Assembly: GCA_963724015.1 (NCBI GenBank)
Contig: CAVRTM010000004.1
Location: 1 to 64,000, forward strand
Source: CAVRTM01 sp963724015
GTDB taxonomy: Bacteria > Actinomycetota > Actinomycetes > Actinomycetales > Dermatophilaceae
Length of the DNA stretch: 64,000 nt
Direction of reading: 5' to 3'
The position numbers were made by a program, and so were the translations under genes. The notes below the pieces were generated by a model. The model was not told the origin of the DNA and searched no databases. It saw only the letters and a program-made list of their open reading frames with translations. Shown here in pieces: positions 44,278-55,616 of this stretch. Numbering within the stretch: position 1 is the stretch's first letter; each line of letters begins with the position of its first letter.

Positions 44278-46103
44278 CCGGAGCCCCTCCGGACCTGCTG
44301 GCCCTGCCCCACCACGACGGCTCGGCGCTCTACGTCTCCAACCCGTGCCCCGCGCCGGGGGAGACGGTGCAGGTCCTGGTCCGGGTCCCGCACGAGAGCA
44401 CGGTGACGGCGGTGCACCTGCGCACGGCGCCCGACGCCGAGCAGCAGTTCAGCGCGGCGGTGGTGGACCGGCGCACCGACACCGACACGTGGTGGCGGGC
44501 CGAGCTGACCTGCCACAACCCGGTGACGGGCTACCGCTTCCTCCTGGAGGGCGGCGCGACGTCGTACGCGTGGCTGAACGGCACGGGGCTGCACCTGCGG
44601 GACGTGCCCGACGCGGCGGACTTCCGGCTCGTGACGTACGACGCGCCGCCCGCCTGGGCCCTGGATGCGGTGGTCTACCAGATCTTCCCGGACCGGTTCG
44701 CGAAGTCGGTGGACCGACCGGTGCCCGACTGGGCGGTGCCCGCCGGCTGGGACGACCCGGTGACGTCCGTGCCCGGCGAGATGGGGCGCCAGCTGTACGG
44801 CGGCGACCTCGACGGGATCGCCGCCCACCTGGACCACATCGAGTCCCTCGGTGCGACGGTGGTCTACCTGACGCCGTTCTTCCCCTCCCGGTCCAACCAC
44901 CGCTACGACGCGTCCAGCTTCGACACGGTGGACCCGGTGCTCGGCGGCGACGACGCCCTCGCCCGGCTGGTCGACGCCTGCCACGCGCGCGGGCTGCGCG
45001 TGATGGGCGACTTCACGACCAACCACACCGGGGCCGGCCCACGAGTGGTTCCGGCGGGCCCAGGACGACCCGGACAGCGACGAGCGCGCCTTCTACCTCT
45101 ACGAGGACGGCGACTACGTCTCCTGGCTGGGGGTGCCGTCGCTGCCCAAGCTCGACTACGACAGCGCGGAGCTGCGCCGGCGCGTCTTCGACGACCCGGG
45201 CGGTGTGGTGCGCCGGTGGATCACCGGCCCGAGCGGCCTGGACGGCTGGCGGGTCGACGTCGCGAACATGACCGGCCGCTACAAGGAGCAGGACCACAAC
45301 CGCGAGGTGGCACGGCTGATGCGCGCCGCCATGAAGGACGTGCGGCCCGACGCGCTGCTCGTCGGCGAGCACGTGCACGACCACAGCGGGGACGCGCTCG
45401 GTGACGGGTGGCACGGCGTCATGAACTACGCGGGCTTCACCCGGCCCGTGTGGACCTGGTTGCGCGACAAGGACTTCGCGCCCAACTTCCTGGGGTCGCC
45501 GCTGATGGTGCCGCGCCTCGGTGGCCGGTCGGTGCTGGAGACCATGCGCGAGTTCTCGGCGATCGTCCCTGGCGGACCGTCCAGCACAGCCTCACCCTGG
45601 TCGGCTCGCACGACACCACCCGGATCCGCAGCCTGGTGGGGGAGGACGGCCGGCTGGTCGACGTCGCTGCCGGGCTGCTCATGACGATGCCGGGCATCCC
45701 GATGGTCACCTACGGCGACGAGATCGGCATGCTGGGCGACTTCGGTGAGGACGGCCGACGGCCGATGCCGTGGGACGAGAGCCACTGGGACACAAGACTG
45801 CTGGGCGTCTACCGCGACTTGATCGCGGCGCGCAGGTCGAGCCCCGCCCTCCGGCACGGAGGCCTGCGATGGGTCCACGCGGACGAGGACGCCCTCGTCT
45901 TCCTCCGGCAGACGCCGGAGGAGACGGCCCTGGTCCACTGTGCCCGCGCCGCCCATGCCACCCTGTCGATTCCCACGCGACACCTGACGGGAGTGGAGAA
46001 CGCCCGTAGTGTCTACGGTGCGGGGCTGGAGCAGGGAGCAGGGACGGTGTCCCTGGCGGCGGACCAGCCCCGGGTCGGCGTGTGGGTGTGGCCCACACAG
46101 TGA
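44274..46103 (+). CDS. GH13 alpha-glucosidase/neopullulanase-type enzyme, two frame changes as read
   Basis: A cytoplasmic maltodextrin-degrading enzyme of about 609 residues. An N-terminal beta-domain (VQVLVRVPHESTVTAVHLRT) resembles CBM34 of neopullulanase/cyclomaltodextrinase. Catalytic barrel: VVYQIFPDRFAKS, GATVVYLTPFFPSRSNHRYD, DFTTNHTG; after a shift near 45045 the nucleophile GWRVDVANM and acid VGEHVHDHSG; after a shift near 45572 GSHDTTRIRSLV and a C-terminal beta-domain. GTG start coupled to malG by GTGA. No signal peptide, so it acts on imported dextrins. Confidence 0.8.
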
Positions 46104-46137
46104 CGAGGACGGACTCACACGAGCAGAGGTGCCAGCC

Positions 46138-47244
46138 ATGAAGGCGCGGTTGTCGGACATCGCCCAGCACGCCGATGTCAGCGAGGCGACGGTCAGTCGC
46201 GTCCTGAACGGCAAGCCCGGGGTCGCGGACGCCACGCGGCAGGCGGTGCTCACCTCGCTCGACGTCCTGGGGTATGACCGCCCGAGCCGGCTGCGCCGCA
46301 AGAGCGCCGGCCTGGTCGGGTTGGTGACCCCGGAGCTCACCAACCCGATCTTCCCGGCGTTCGCCCAGGTGATCGAGACCGCGCTCGCCCGCAGCGGCTA
46401 CACCCCGGTGCTGTGCACCCAGACGCCGGGCGGGGTGCACGAGGACGACTACGTCCAGATGCTGCTGGACCGCAGCGTCGCCGGCATCATCTACGTCAGC
46501 GGACTGCACGCCGACACCACGACCGACCCCGACCGCTACGTCGCCCTGCGCGACCGCGGGCTGCCGATCGTCCTGGTCAACGGCTACATCGAGGGGGTGG
46601 ACGCCCCGTTCATCTCCAACGACGACGTCGCCTCGATGGACCTGTCGATCGGCCACCTGGTGCAGCTCGGGCACACCAGCATCGGCCTGGCCGTCGGACC
46701 CGACCGCTACGTGCCGGTCGTCCGCAAGATCGCCGGGTTCCGCAACGCCATGGTCACCATGCTCGGCCGGGACGACGTCGAGGACCTCATCCAGCGCACG
46801 ATGTTCACCGTCGAGGGCGGTGCCGCCGCAGCGAGCCGGCTGATCGACAAGGGCGCGACCGCCATCGTCTGCGGTTCCGACCTGATGGCGCTCGGCGCGA
46901 TCCGCGCCGCCCGCCAGCGCGGCCTGGAGGTGCCTCGCGACCTGTCCGTGGTGGGCTACGACGACTCGACCCTGATCGCCTTCACCGACCCCCCGCTGAC
47001 GACGGTGCGCCAGAGCGTCCAGGCGATGGGGGAGGCGGCGGTGCGGGCGCTCATCGACGAGATCGCGGGCGAGCCGGCGCCCCGGGCCGAGTACGTCTTC
47101 CGCCCCGAGCTGGTGGTCCGCGGCTCCACCGGCGCCGTGCCCGTGGCGGACGGGCGGCACGGACGCCCGCACCAGGGGGCCGCACCGGTCGCGCCGCACG
47201 GCGCTCCGGCCCGGCCCGGCCTGCACGGCGCTCAGGCCGTGTGA
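46138..47244 (+). CDS. LacI family regulator, probable MalR
   Basis: A 368-residue repressor. N-terminal HTH RLSDIAQHADVSEATVSRVLNGKPGV and hinge, then a periplasmic-binding-protein-like effector domain (GLVGLVTPELTNPIFPAFAQ, AGIIYVSGLHADTT, SVVGYDDSTLIAFTDPPLTTV). ATG 46138. Last gene of the mal operon; its likely sites are the CTGCAAG cluster before malE, so it would repress the operon until maltodextrin is present. Its end overlaps the otsB stop region by 13 bases in convergent orientation. Low-complexity His/Pro/Ala tail of about 30 residues. Confidence 0.85.
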   Translation: MKARLSDIAQHADVSEATVSRVLNGKPGVADATRQAVLTSLDVLGYDRPSRLRRKSAGLVGLVTPELTNPIFPAFAQVIETALARSGYTPVLCTQTPGGVHEDDYVQMLLDRSVAGIIYVSGLHADTTTDPDRYVALRDRGLPIVLVNGYIEGVDAPFISNDDVASMDLSIGHLVQLGHTSIGLAVGPDRYVPVVRKIAGFRNAMVTMLGRDDVEDLIQRTMFTVEGGAAAASRLIDKGATAIVCGSDLMALGAIRAARQRGLEVPRDLSVVGYDDSTLIAFTDPPLTTVRQSVQAMGEAAVRALIDEIAGEPAPRAEYVFRPELVVRGSTGAVPVADGRHGRPHQGAAPVAPHGAPARPGLHGAQAV

Positions 47245-48018
47245 GACCTCGCGGCGACGAACAGCTCCAGGGTCGCCACCACGCCCGCGACGTCCTCCAC
47301 CCGGTACGCCGCGGCGGTCTCCCCGGCGCCGACCTTGACGGTCACGTCACCCGCGGCGGGGTCCAGCGCCTCGAAGGCGCGCTCGTCGGTCACGTCGTCG
47401 CCCAGGTAGAGCGTGGCTCCGGCGCCGCGCAGGCGGGCGAGGTCGACCAGGGCCGTGCCCTTGTTCGTGGCCAGGACGGCCAGCTCGACGACCTGCTTGC
47501 CGGGCATGAGCGTGGACCCCCTCGTGGCGCGACGGCACCGCCAGCGGCGTCCTCCAGCGCGGCCGCCGCGGTCGCCGGCTCCAGGCCCCGGGTGTGCACC
47601 GCCACGGACGCCGGCTTGCGCTCGATGCGGGCCCCCGGGTGCCGGGCCACGACGGCCTCGGCCTCCGCGGTCAGCTGCGAGAGCAGCTCCGCCTGCACCG
47701 GGCTGAGCAGCGGTGCGTCGTCCTCGCGGTCCAGGCTGGTGTGCGCGCCGTGGCTGCCGACCAGGACGACCGGCTCCTGCGCGCCGACGCCGGAGAGCTG
47801 GCGCAAGGTGTCCACGTCGCGACCGGAGACCAGCGCGACCGTGACGCCGGGCATCGCCGCGGCCGCCCGCAGCGCCTCCATCCCGCCCTCGGTGGCCCGG
47901 GCCTTCATGGGGTCGGTGACCAGGGGGGCCAGCGTGCCGTCGAAGTCGGTGGCGACCAGCACCTCGGGGCGCTCGGCCAGCGAGCGGAGCGCCGCGGCGA
48001 GCTCCTGCGGCAGCGCGC

Positions 48019-48022
<4 letters not shown>
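47232..48022 (-). CDS. otsB: Trehalose-6-phosphate phosphatase, frameshifted as read
   Basis: A HAD-superfamily phosphatase of about 263 residues that releases trehalose. Motif I DFDGTLAPLVTDP, motif II VALVSGRDVDTLRQL, then VLVGSHGAHTSL and, after a shift near 47530, GKQVVELAVLATNKGTAL and motif IV YLGDDVTDERAFEAL. GTG 48022 overlaps the otsA stop (GTGA). Converges with the LacI-type gene. Confidence 0.85.
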
Positions 48023-49552
<1,530 letters not shown>

Positions 49553-49655
49553 ACCTATCAACTCCTGCGTCGGGGATGGTGCCACCCTACGGTGACCGCG
49601 AGGTGGCCAGGGCCATCTCTAGCGGGTGGCGCACCCCGCGCACTACCTTCATTCC

Positions 49656-50087
49656 ATGCGCATCTCTGACGTGATCCGTCGCAAGGGTGACCTGGTCCTG
49701 ACCGTGCGCAGCGATGACACGGTCCGGCACCTCCTCGCGGTGCTCGACGAGCACCGCATCGGCGCAGTGGTCGTGAGTGACGACGGCGGCGCGACCGTGG
49801 CCGGGATCGTCAGCGAGCGCGACGTCGTGCGTCACCTCCACTCCGACGGGGCCGCGGTCCTGGACCACGTCGTCGCCCAGATCATGACCAGCGACGTGAC
49901 CACGTGCACGCCGCAGGACGGGATCGAGGACCTCGCGCGGACCATGACGGACCAGCGGGTGCGGCACGTCCCGGTGGTCGTGGACGGCCGGCTGCGCGCC
50001 ATCGTGAGCATCGGTGACATCGTCAAGCACCGGATCGACGAGCTGCAGGCCGAGCGGGACCAGCTGGTCGGCTACATCCAGCAGTAG
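49656..50087 (+). CDS. CBS domain pair protein
   Basis: A 143-residue protein made only of two CBS domains (VSERDVVRHLHSDGAAV and VPVVVDGRLRAIVSIGDIVKHRI), a Bateman module that binds adenosine nucleotides or S-adenosylmethionine. Such stand-alone modules are usually energy or nucleotide sensors. ATG 49656; divergent from otsA. Confidence 0.85.
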   Translation: MRISDVIRRKGDLVLTVRSDDTVRHLLAVLDEHRIGAVVVSDDGGATVAGIVSERDVVRHLHSDGAAVLDHVVAQIMTSDVTTCTPQDGIEDLARTMTDQRVRHVPVVVDGRLRAIVSIGDIVKHRIDELQAERDQLVGYIQQ

Positions 50088-50131
50088 CCGCGCCTGGGGA
50101 GCTTCCCAGCCGCACGGCATACCGTGGGGTC

Positions 50132-51913
50132 ATGAGGTCCGGGGCGGCGAGAGGCGACGAGGTCGGGTCGATGACGGGCGCGGGCGAGGACAGGCTGGGG
50201 CCCTACCGCCTCGTGCACCAGCTCGGTGAGGGGGGCATGGGGGTCGTCCACCTGGCCCTCGACCCCACCGGACGTGCCGTCGCGATCAAGGTGCTGCGCC
50301 CGCACATCGCCCACGACCGCGAGGCCCGCACCCGGCTGGCCCGCGAGGTGCAGACCCTGGCCCGGGTCCAGGACGCGCGCGTCGCTGCCGTCCTGGACGC
50401 CGACACCGACGGCGACCGGCCCTACATCGTCACCCGCTACGTCCCCGGGCCGCCGTTGGACCAGGTGGTGGCCGACACCGGTCCGTTGCGCGGCGACGCG
50501 CTCCTGCGGCTGGGGCGGGGGCTGTCCGACGCGCTGACGGCCATCCACCGCGCAGGCGTGGTCCACCGCGACCTCAAACCGGCGAATGTCCTTCTGCTGG
50601 ACGGCGACCCGGTCGTGATCGACTTCGGCATCGCCCATGTCGCCGACGACATCCGGCTGACCATGACGGGCCTGGTCATGGGCACGCCGGGCTACCTCTC
50701 CCCGAGGTCGTCGAGGGGGCGCCGGTCACGACGGCCACGGACTGGTGGGGCTGGGCGGCGACGCTGGCGTTCGCGGCGTCGGGGCAGCCGCCCTTCGGCC
50801 GCGGGCCCATGGACGTCGTGCTCGACCGGGTGCGCCGCGGTCAGGCCGACCTCTCGGGGGTCGACCCGCGGCTCGCCCCGGTCCTGACCGCGGCGCTGTC
50901 GCCGCGGTCGGCCGGGCGTCCGCACGCCGACGAGATCGTCGCCGCCCTCGACCGCTACGCCGCCGGTGCGCCGGCGACGGTGTCCGTCCCGGCGGCAGAG
51001 CCCACCGTGGTGGTGGCGCCGGGCCGCACCAAGGTGATGGCGCCCTACGTCGCGCGCCGGCCCGGTGAGTCGGCTGCCGTGCCATCGGCTGCTGCAGGAT
51101 CGACTGCGGCGGCGTCGCCCCCTGCGGGCCCGGCGACGGCCGGCGCGGCCGGCCCGGCGGCTGCGGTCTCGCCGCGACCCCTCGCGCTCCCGGTGGACCA
51201 GGACCCGTGGCCAGGGCAGGACGGCACCTCCCAGGAGCTGGACGGCGACGGCGAGGAGCCGGACTGGGAGGCGGCCCGGCACGGTGGCCCCGGTCAGCCG
51301 GACCCCCGCATCGGGCGCTCGCCGCGCTCGGGCACGCTGCTGGCCATCACCACCGCCCTGGTCGGGCTGGCCGCCGTCTGGCCGGTCGTGGCCGCCGCCG
51401 CGCTGGTGCTGCTGTGCTGGGTCGCCCGGTTCACCGACCGGTCGGTGACCTCGCTGGTCGTGCGGCGGTACGCAAGCGGCCACCGGCGCAGTGACGTACC
51501 GGTGGCGGTTGCCGCGAGCCCGTGGCACCTGGTCAGCGCAGGCGTGGGGACCCTGGTCGCGCTGCTGCTGCCCGCGGTCGTGGCCGTCGCGTCCACGTTC
51601 TCCGCGGCACTCGTCGTCGTCAGCATCACCGGCGGCAGCCCCCAGCCCGTCGCGTCGGCGCCCCTGGCCGCGGGGGCCCTGATGGGCATCCTCACCGCGT
51701 GGTGGGGGCCCGGCGGTGCCTCCTTGCGGCGGGGGGCGCGCAGCCTCGTGCGGGGGACGGTGCGTGGTCAGTCCGCCGGCGAGATCGTCGTCACGGGGCT
51801 GCGTCCTGGCCGCAGCGGGGCTGGGTATCTGGGCCTGGCTCCGGGCCGGCGTGCCCTCCTGGTGGCCGTGGACACCGGCGCAGCTGCCGTTCCCCTGGCT
51901 GGGCAACCGCTGA
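50132..51913 (+). CDS. Ser/Thr protein kinase with C-terminal membrane domain, two frame changes as read
   Basis: A PknB-type kinase: GEGGMGVVHLAL (glycine loop), VAIKVLRPHI (ATP lysine), VVHRDLKPANVLLL (catalytic loop), DFGIAHV (DFG) and GTPGYLSP. A C is missing from a run at 50700, after which EVVEGAPVTTATDWWGW follows in another frame. A Pro/Ala linker leads to four or more membrane helices. A second shift near 51797 reaches the true end CVLAAAGLGIWAWLRAG with a stop at 51911-51913. A start at ATG 50171 is equally good. Without the last shift the frame runs into the next gene. Confidence 0.8.
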
Positions 51914-51960
51914 CCTGGGCGGGACATTTCGGGCGCCGATCCAGCGTTACGGTGGGGTCC

Positions 51961-53508
51961 ATGGACATGCCGGACCCTGGGCTCGAGGACGACGACCCCG
52001 GCGATCACCCTGCCGGCCACGGCTCCTCGGTCCGGGAGGAGCTGGCGCACACCTTCGGCCGCGCCCGGCCGAAGGTGTGGCGCGCTGAACGGCCTACCGA
52101 GCCGATGCCCCTGGTCGACTCGTTGCGGCGCACGCCGTACCGCGACCCCAACCAGCTGGAGCTGACCGGCTCGGACGACGAGGCCGGCACCGCCATCGAC
52201 CTGGCCGTCCGCGTGGGCGAGCTGCTCCTGCGCTGCGGCGCCGGTGCGAGGGACGTCGAGTCCGGCGTGGTCGCGGTGGCTGCGGCCTCGGGCCTGGACA
52301 ACCTCGAGATCGACATCACCAACCAGTCCCTGCTGGTGCAGGGCCGCACCCCCGCCGGCACCCTGATGACCGTGCTGCGGGTCGTCCGCAGCTCCAGCCG
52401 CGACTTCGCCCGCCTGGTGGCCGTCCACCGCCTCGTCGAGGACCTGGCCGCCGGCCGCGTGGGCCTGGACGAGGCGAACGACCGGCTGCGCCGGATCAGT
52501 GCCCAGAAGCGGCCCTGGCCGCGATGGTTCGTCTCCCTGGCGTACGGCGGGCTGGCGGCCTCTGTCGCCATGCTGCTCGGCGCCGGCGCCACCGCGATCC
52601 TGCTCGGGCTCGTGTCCGCGGTGCTCGTCGACCGGCTGGGGATCGCCCTGGGCCGGGTGGGGCTCCCCGGCTTCTACGTCTCGGCCGTCGGCGGCGCCAT
52701 CGCGACGACGTTCGCGTGGCTCGCGTTCGTCCTCGGGCGCTGGGGGTCGATGGGGGTGAGCACCGAGGACTTCGCCTATGTCGTCGCGGGCGGCATCGTG
52801 GTGCTGCTGCCGGGCCGCGCGATGGCCTCCTCGGTCGAGGACGCGATCACCGGCTACCCGGTGACCGGCGCAGGGCGGCTGTTCGGGGTGCTGCTGACCG
52901 CGGCCGGGATCATCGTCGGTGTAGCAGCCGGCCTGTCCATGGCGCTGCGTGCCGGTCACGCTCTCGATCTGGGACTGACGGCGCCAGATGCGTTGTCCTT
53001 CGCGGGATCTGGGGCCTCCACGGCGGTACGGGTGGTGGCCGGTGCGCTCGGTGGGGCGGCGAGCTCGATCACCATGCGCAGCCGGCGACGCCTCGTGCTG
53101 CCGTCCGCGGCGTTGGGCGGTTTCGGTGTCCTCTGTGTCGAGCTCGTGCACGGCCCGGCCGGGCTCGGCAGCCTCGCCGCCCTCGCCGTGGCCTGCGTCG
53201 CCATCGGCTTCGGCGGGCGCCTGCTGGCGCTGCGCCTGGGGGCACCCGGCCTGGTGCTCATCGTCCCGGCGGTGGCGCCGCTGCTGCCCGGCCTGAAGAT
53301 CTTCCGTGGGATGTACGAGCTGGTATCCGGCACGGTTCTCGGTCATGGCGGGCACAGCGTCGCCGCGGCCACCACGGGCGGTGTGACGACCCTGCTCGGG
53401 GCCTCGGCGGCGGCTCTGTCCATCGCCACCGGCGCCGTCCTCGGGGAGAGCATGGCCGCGCCCCTGGACCGCGGCATCATCCGCCAGCGCCGCGCCCGGC
53501 GCCGCTGA
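51961..53508 (+). CDS. ThrE-type threonine/serine exporter
   Basis: A 515-residue member of the ThrE family (DUF1212 plus ThrE_2 domains). The amphipathic hydrolase-like N-terminal domain (VGELLLRCGAGARDVESGVVAVAAASG and TLMTVLRVVRSSSRDFARLVAVHRL) precedes two sets of five membrane helices. ThrE exports threonine and serine from the cytoplasm. ATG 51961 with GGTGGGG upstream. Separate from the kinase: the apparent fusion arises only from the kinase frame shift. Confidence 0.85.
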   Translation: MDMPDPGLEDDDPGDHPAGHGSSVREELAHTFGRARPKVWRAERPTEPMPLVDSLRRTPYRDPNQLELTGSDDEAGTAIDLAVRVGELLLRCGAGARDVESGVVAVAAASGLDNLEIDITNQSLLVQGRTPAGTLMTVLRVVRSSSRDFARLVAVHRLVEDLAAGRVGLDEANDRLRRISAQKRPWPRWFVSLAYGGLAASVAMLLGAGATAILLGLVSAVLVDRLGIALGRVGLPGFYVSAVGGAIATTFAWLAFVLGRWGSMGVSTEDFAYVVAGGIVVLLPGRAMASSVEDAITGYPVTGAGRLFGVLLTAAGIIVGVAAGLSMALRAGHALDLGLTAPDALSFAGSGASTAVRVVAGALGGAASSITMRSRRRLVLPSAALGGFGVLCVELVHGPAGLGSLAALAVACVAIGFGGRLLALRLGAPGLVLIVPAVAPLLPGLKIFRGMYELVSGTVLGHGGHSVAAATTGGVTTLLGASAAALSIATGAVLGESMAAPLDRGIIRQRRARRR

Positions 53509-53535
53509 CGCCCCGAAAAACCTGTGGACGCCGAG

Positions 53536-53564
53536 TTGTCCTTTACCTTTTCGTGACGTACCGT
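53536..53564 (+). promoter_or_regulatory. Candidate promoter of the rpf transcript
   Basis: TTGTCC (53536-53541), 17 bases, TACCGT (53559-53564) fits a principal-sigma promoter, about 90 bases before the riboswitch. Confidence 0.4.
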
Positions 53565-53654
53565 TCTACCGTTGTTCAGAGAGCCGCCCCAGGTGGCTCC
53601 ATCCCGACCGCGCTCTGCGGACAACTCCACATCGCCAACACCCATGTTGCGTGC

Positions 53655-53822
53655 CCGCAGCGCCAAACCTCGTTCAGCGGGCACTTTCCGGAACCACCGG
53701 GCAGAAACGAGGGTGGGGAACCCAAGAATGACCACGCTGCGGCGTGGTCTTGGGGTGAAGCCGGTACGCCGGCCGGGCACCTGACAGTCCGAACCCGACA
53801 GCTAACCTCACCGGCGCTCGTC
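53655..53822 (+). ncRNA. c-di-AMP riboswitch (ydaO/yuaA type) controlling rpf
   Basis: Core consensus segments appear in order: AGCGCCAAACCTCG at the 5' side, GGGGAACCCA (about 53736), CTTGGGGTGAA (about 53750), and CCGAACCCGACAGCTAACC at 53789-53807. The outer stem closes AGCGCC (53659-53664) with GGCGCT (53813-53818). The class senses cyclic di-AMP and usually turns genes off when it is high; actinobacterial rpf genes are its known targets. A ribosome binding site AGGAGAGG follows directly. Confidence 0.9.
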
Positions 53823-53842
53823 AGGAGAGGACTCCACCCTTC

Positions 53843-54565
53843 ATGCACTACAGCCCCAAGCACGCTGCCCTGCGCACGTCCGGTTCACTGCGTCGCCGCC
53901 TGGTCGGTGTCGCTGTTGCAGGGTCCGCCACCGTTGCCGGTGGTATCGCACTCAGCTCCCCCGCCCAGGCCTCCAGCGTCTGGGACCGCGTCGCCGCCTG
54001 CGAGAGCGGTGGCAACTGGCACATCAGCACCGGTAACGGCTTCTACGGTGGCCTGCAGTTCACCAACCAGACCTGGGCCGGCTTCGGCGGCCGCGCGTAC
54101 GCCTCACGCGCGGACCTCGCCAGCAGGGGCGCCCAGATCGCCGTCGCCCAGAAGGTCCTCGCGTCCCAGGGTCCCGGCGCCTGGCCCGTCTGCAGCGTCA
54201 AGGCCGGTCTGGGCCGCGGCAACGGCGGCTCGGTCTCGTCCGTGTCGCGCAGCACGACCCGCAGCCCGATCAAGGCCCACGGCACCAACGCCGCCTACCA
54301 CGGTGGCCGGCTTGCTGTCGACGGCGTCATGGGCCCGAACACCACCCGCGCCCTGCAGCGCTGGATCGGCACCAGCGCGGACGGCGTCTTCGGCCCGCAG
54401 TCGGCTCGCGCCCTGCAGCGCAAGGTCGGCGTGCACGCTGACGGCAAGGTCGGCCGCAACACGGTCCGCGCCCTGCAGACCCGCATCGGCGCCAGCCACG
54501 ACGGCGCCTCGCACCTCAACGCCCACACCGTGCGCGCGCTGCAGTCCTACCTCAACCGCCACTGA
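53843..54565 (+). CDS. rpf: Resuscitation-promoting factor (Rpf) with peptidoglycan-binding repeats
   Basis: A 240-residue secreted lysozyme-like muralytic enzyme. Signal peptide to about residue 43 (ending SPAQASS), Rpf domain VWDRVAACESGGNWHIS with catalytic glutamate, FYGGLQFTNQTWAGFGG, then a Ser/Arg linker and three peptidoglycan-binding-type repeats (GVMGPNTTRALQRWIG, GVFGPQSARALQRKVG, GKVGRNTVRALQTRIG) and a partial fourth. Rpf cleaves cell wall to allow exit from dormancy. Regulated by the c-di-AMP riboswitch in its leader. ATG 53843. Confidence 0.92.
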   Translation: MHYSPKHAALRTSGSLRRRLVGVAVAGSATVAGGIALSSPAQASSVWDRVAACESGGNWHISTGNGFYGGLQFTNQTWAGFGGRAYASRADLASRGAQIAVAQKVLASQGPGAWPVCSVKAGLGRGNGGSVSSVSRSTTRSPIKAHGTNAAYHGGRLAVDGVMGPNTTRALQRWIGTSADGVFGPQSARALQRKVGVHADGKVGRNTVRALQTRIGASHDGASHLNAHTVRALQSYLNRH

Positions 54566-54620
54566 TCTGAGGACGTCCCGTCGCCCAGACCCCGCGGCAG
54601 GGCAGAAGATCGGCAGCACC

Positions 54621-54653
54621 GCTGGCCCGGACGGCACACCCGTCCGGGCCGGC
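54621..54653 (+). terminator. Hairpin terminator after rpf
   Basis: GCTGGCCCGGACGG and CCGTCCGGGCCGGC pair (one G-T wobble) around CACAC. Confidence 0.65.
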
Positions 54654-54708
54654 GGCGTTGAGCGGGTAGCATTTCGCCGTCCTCCGGCTCCGGCCGGCGG
54701 GCGCACCG

Positions 54709-54784
54709 GCCGACGTGGCGCAATTGGTAGCGCACCTGTCTTGTAAACAGGCGGTTAGGGGTTCGAGTCCCCTCGTCGGCTCCA
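54709..54784 (+). tRNA. tRNA-Thr (anticodon TGT), CCA encoded
   Basis: Acceptor stem GCCGACG/CGTCGGC, D-arm GCGC-AATTGGTA-GCGC, anticodon stem CCTGT/ACAGG with loop CTTGTAA (anticodon TGT), T-arm GGGGTTCGAGTCCCC. The 3' CCA is at 54782-54784. Reads codon ACA. Confidence 0.95.
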
Positions 54785-54948
54785 TGTCACCGGCGCGCCG
54801 GGCGCTGATCCGAACGCGCTTGTCGCCGAACGGAACTCGTCGTCACGGTTGCGTCCGGGCGCCCTGCCGGGTGCCTGCCTTCGTCGCAACACGGTCAGCC
54901 GTTCGGCCGATCGCCGTCGCCCTGTCGCCATCGCTAGGCTCCGGAGCT

Positions 54949-55521
54949 GTGTCGGCTTCAGGGGACCTGTACTCGCTGCTCGGTGTGCAGGCGGACATCA
55001 GCGACGACGCTCTGCGGCGCGCCTACGAGGTCGAGGTGAGCCGAGCCGTCCGGGCGGGACACCAGCGCCGGGTGCTGCAGCTGTCGGCAGCGCTCGACGC
55101 GCTGCCGGAGGGCCGTCGTGGAGTGCTCTATCCCGGCCACCGGCACCTCCCGTCCCGCGGGACTGCGGTGGCCCACCGTTCCTGGCGGTCGGAGGAGCCC
55201 CCGGCGCCGACGGCCCGCCCCGTCCGAGCCGGGGTGGTCCGGCGCCGGCCGTTCCTGCGCGGTGCCGTCACCGGGCTGGTGGTGGGCGGCCTGGTCGCCG
55301 CCGGTGTGCTCGCGTACGTCGACCGGGGCGAGCTGGGCCGCCGGGTGACCGGAGCCGGGCAGCGGGTGGTGAGTCGGCTGGTGCCGGCCGGTGCGTCGGC
55401 AGACGCGCGCCCACTGGTTGACGTCGTGTGCGCGCCGCCCGACGGCAGGCCGCCGTACGTCGTTCGCGCACGGGCAGGCTCGACCGTGTCCTGCGCCAAC
55501 GGGGGCAGCCCCTCCTTCTGA
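54949..55521 (+). CDS. J-domain-like membrane protein, function unknown
   Basis: A 190-residue protein. The N-terminus DLYSLLGVQADISDDALRRAYEVEVSR resembles the first helices of DnaJ domains but the catalytic HPD tripeptide is missing. A basic linker and one transmembrane helix (AVTGLVVGGLVAAGVLAYV) follow, then an exported domain with two cysteines. It probably uses a J-like fold for binding rather than Hsp70 stimulation. GTG start 54949; the tRNA-Thr gene lies upstream in the same direction. Confidence 0.5.
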   Translation: MSASGDLYSLLGVQADISDDALRRAYEVEVSRAVRAGHQRRVLQLSAALDALPEGRRGVLYPGHRHLPSRGTAVAHRSWRSEEPPAPTARPVRAGVVRRRPFLRGAVTGLVVGGLVAAGVLAYVDRGELGRRVTGAGQRVVSRLVPAGASADARPLVDVVCAPPDGRPPYVVRARAGSTVSCANGGSPSF

Positions 55522-55616
55522 CGTCGCCACGTCGCGGCCGACAGGGCCACAGTGCCTTTGCGGACGCGCGGTGCCCACTCGGCCTGAGCCACCCGGTGGG
55601 GCAGCAGGCTGGTCCG

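Noticed and set aside
50809..53508. Single 899-codon frame joining the Ser/Thr kinase C-terminus to a ThrE exporter
   Set aside because: The kinase's natural C-terminus (GIWAWLRAG..., stop at 51913) is in another frame after an indel near 51797, and ThrE has its own ATG and ribosome binding site at 51961. The fusion is an artifact.
54715..54784. Protein-like N-terminus MAQLVAHLSCKQAV in an open frame
   Set aside because: This is the tRNA-Thr gene translated; the real downstream protein starts at GTG 54949.
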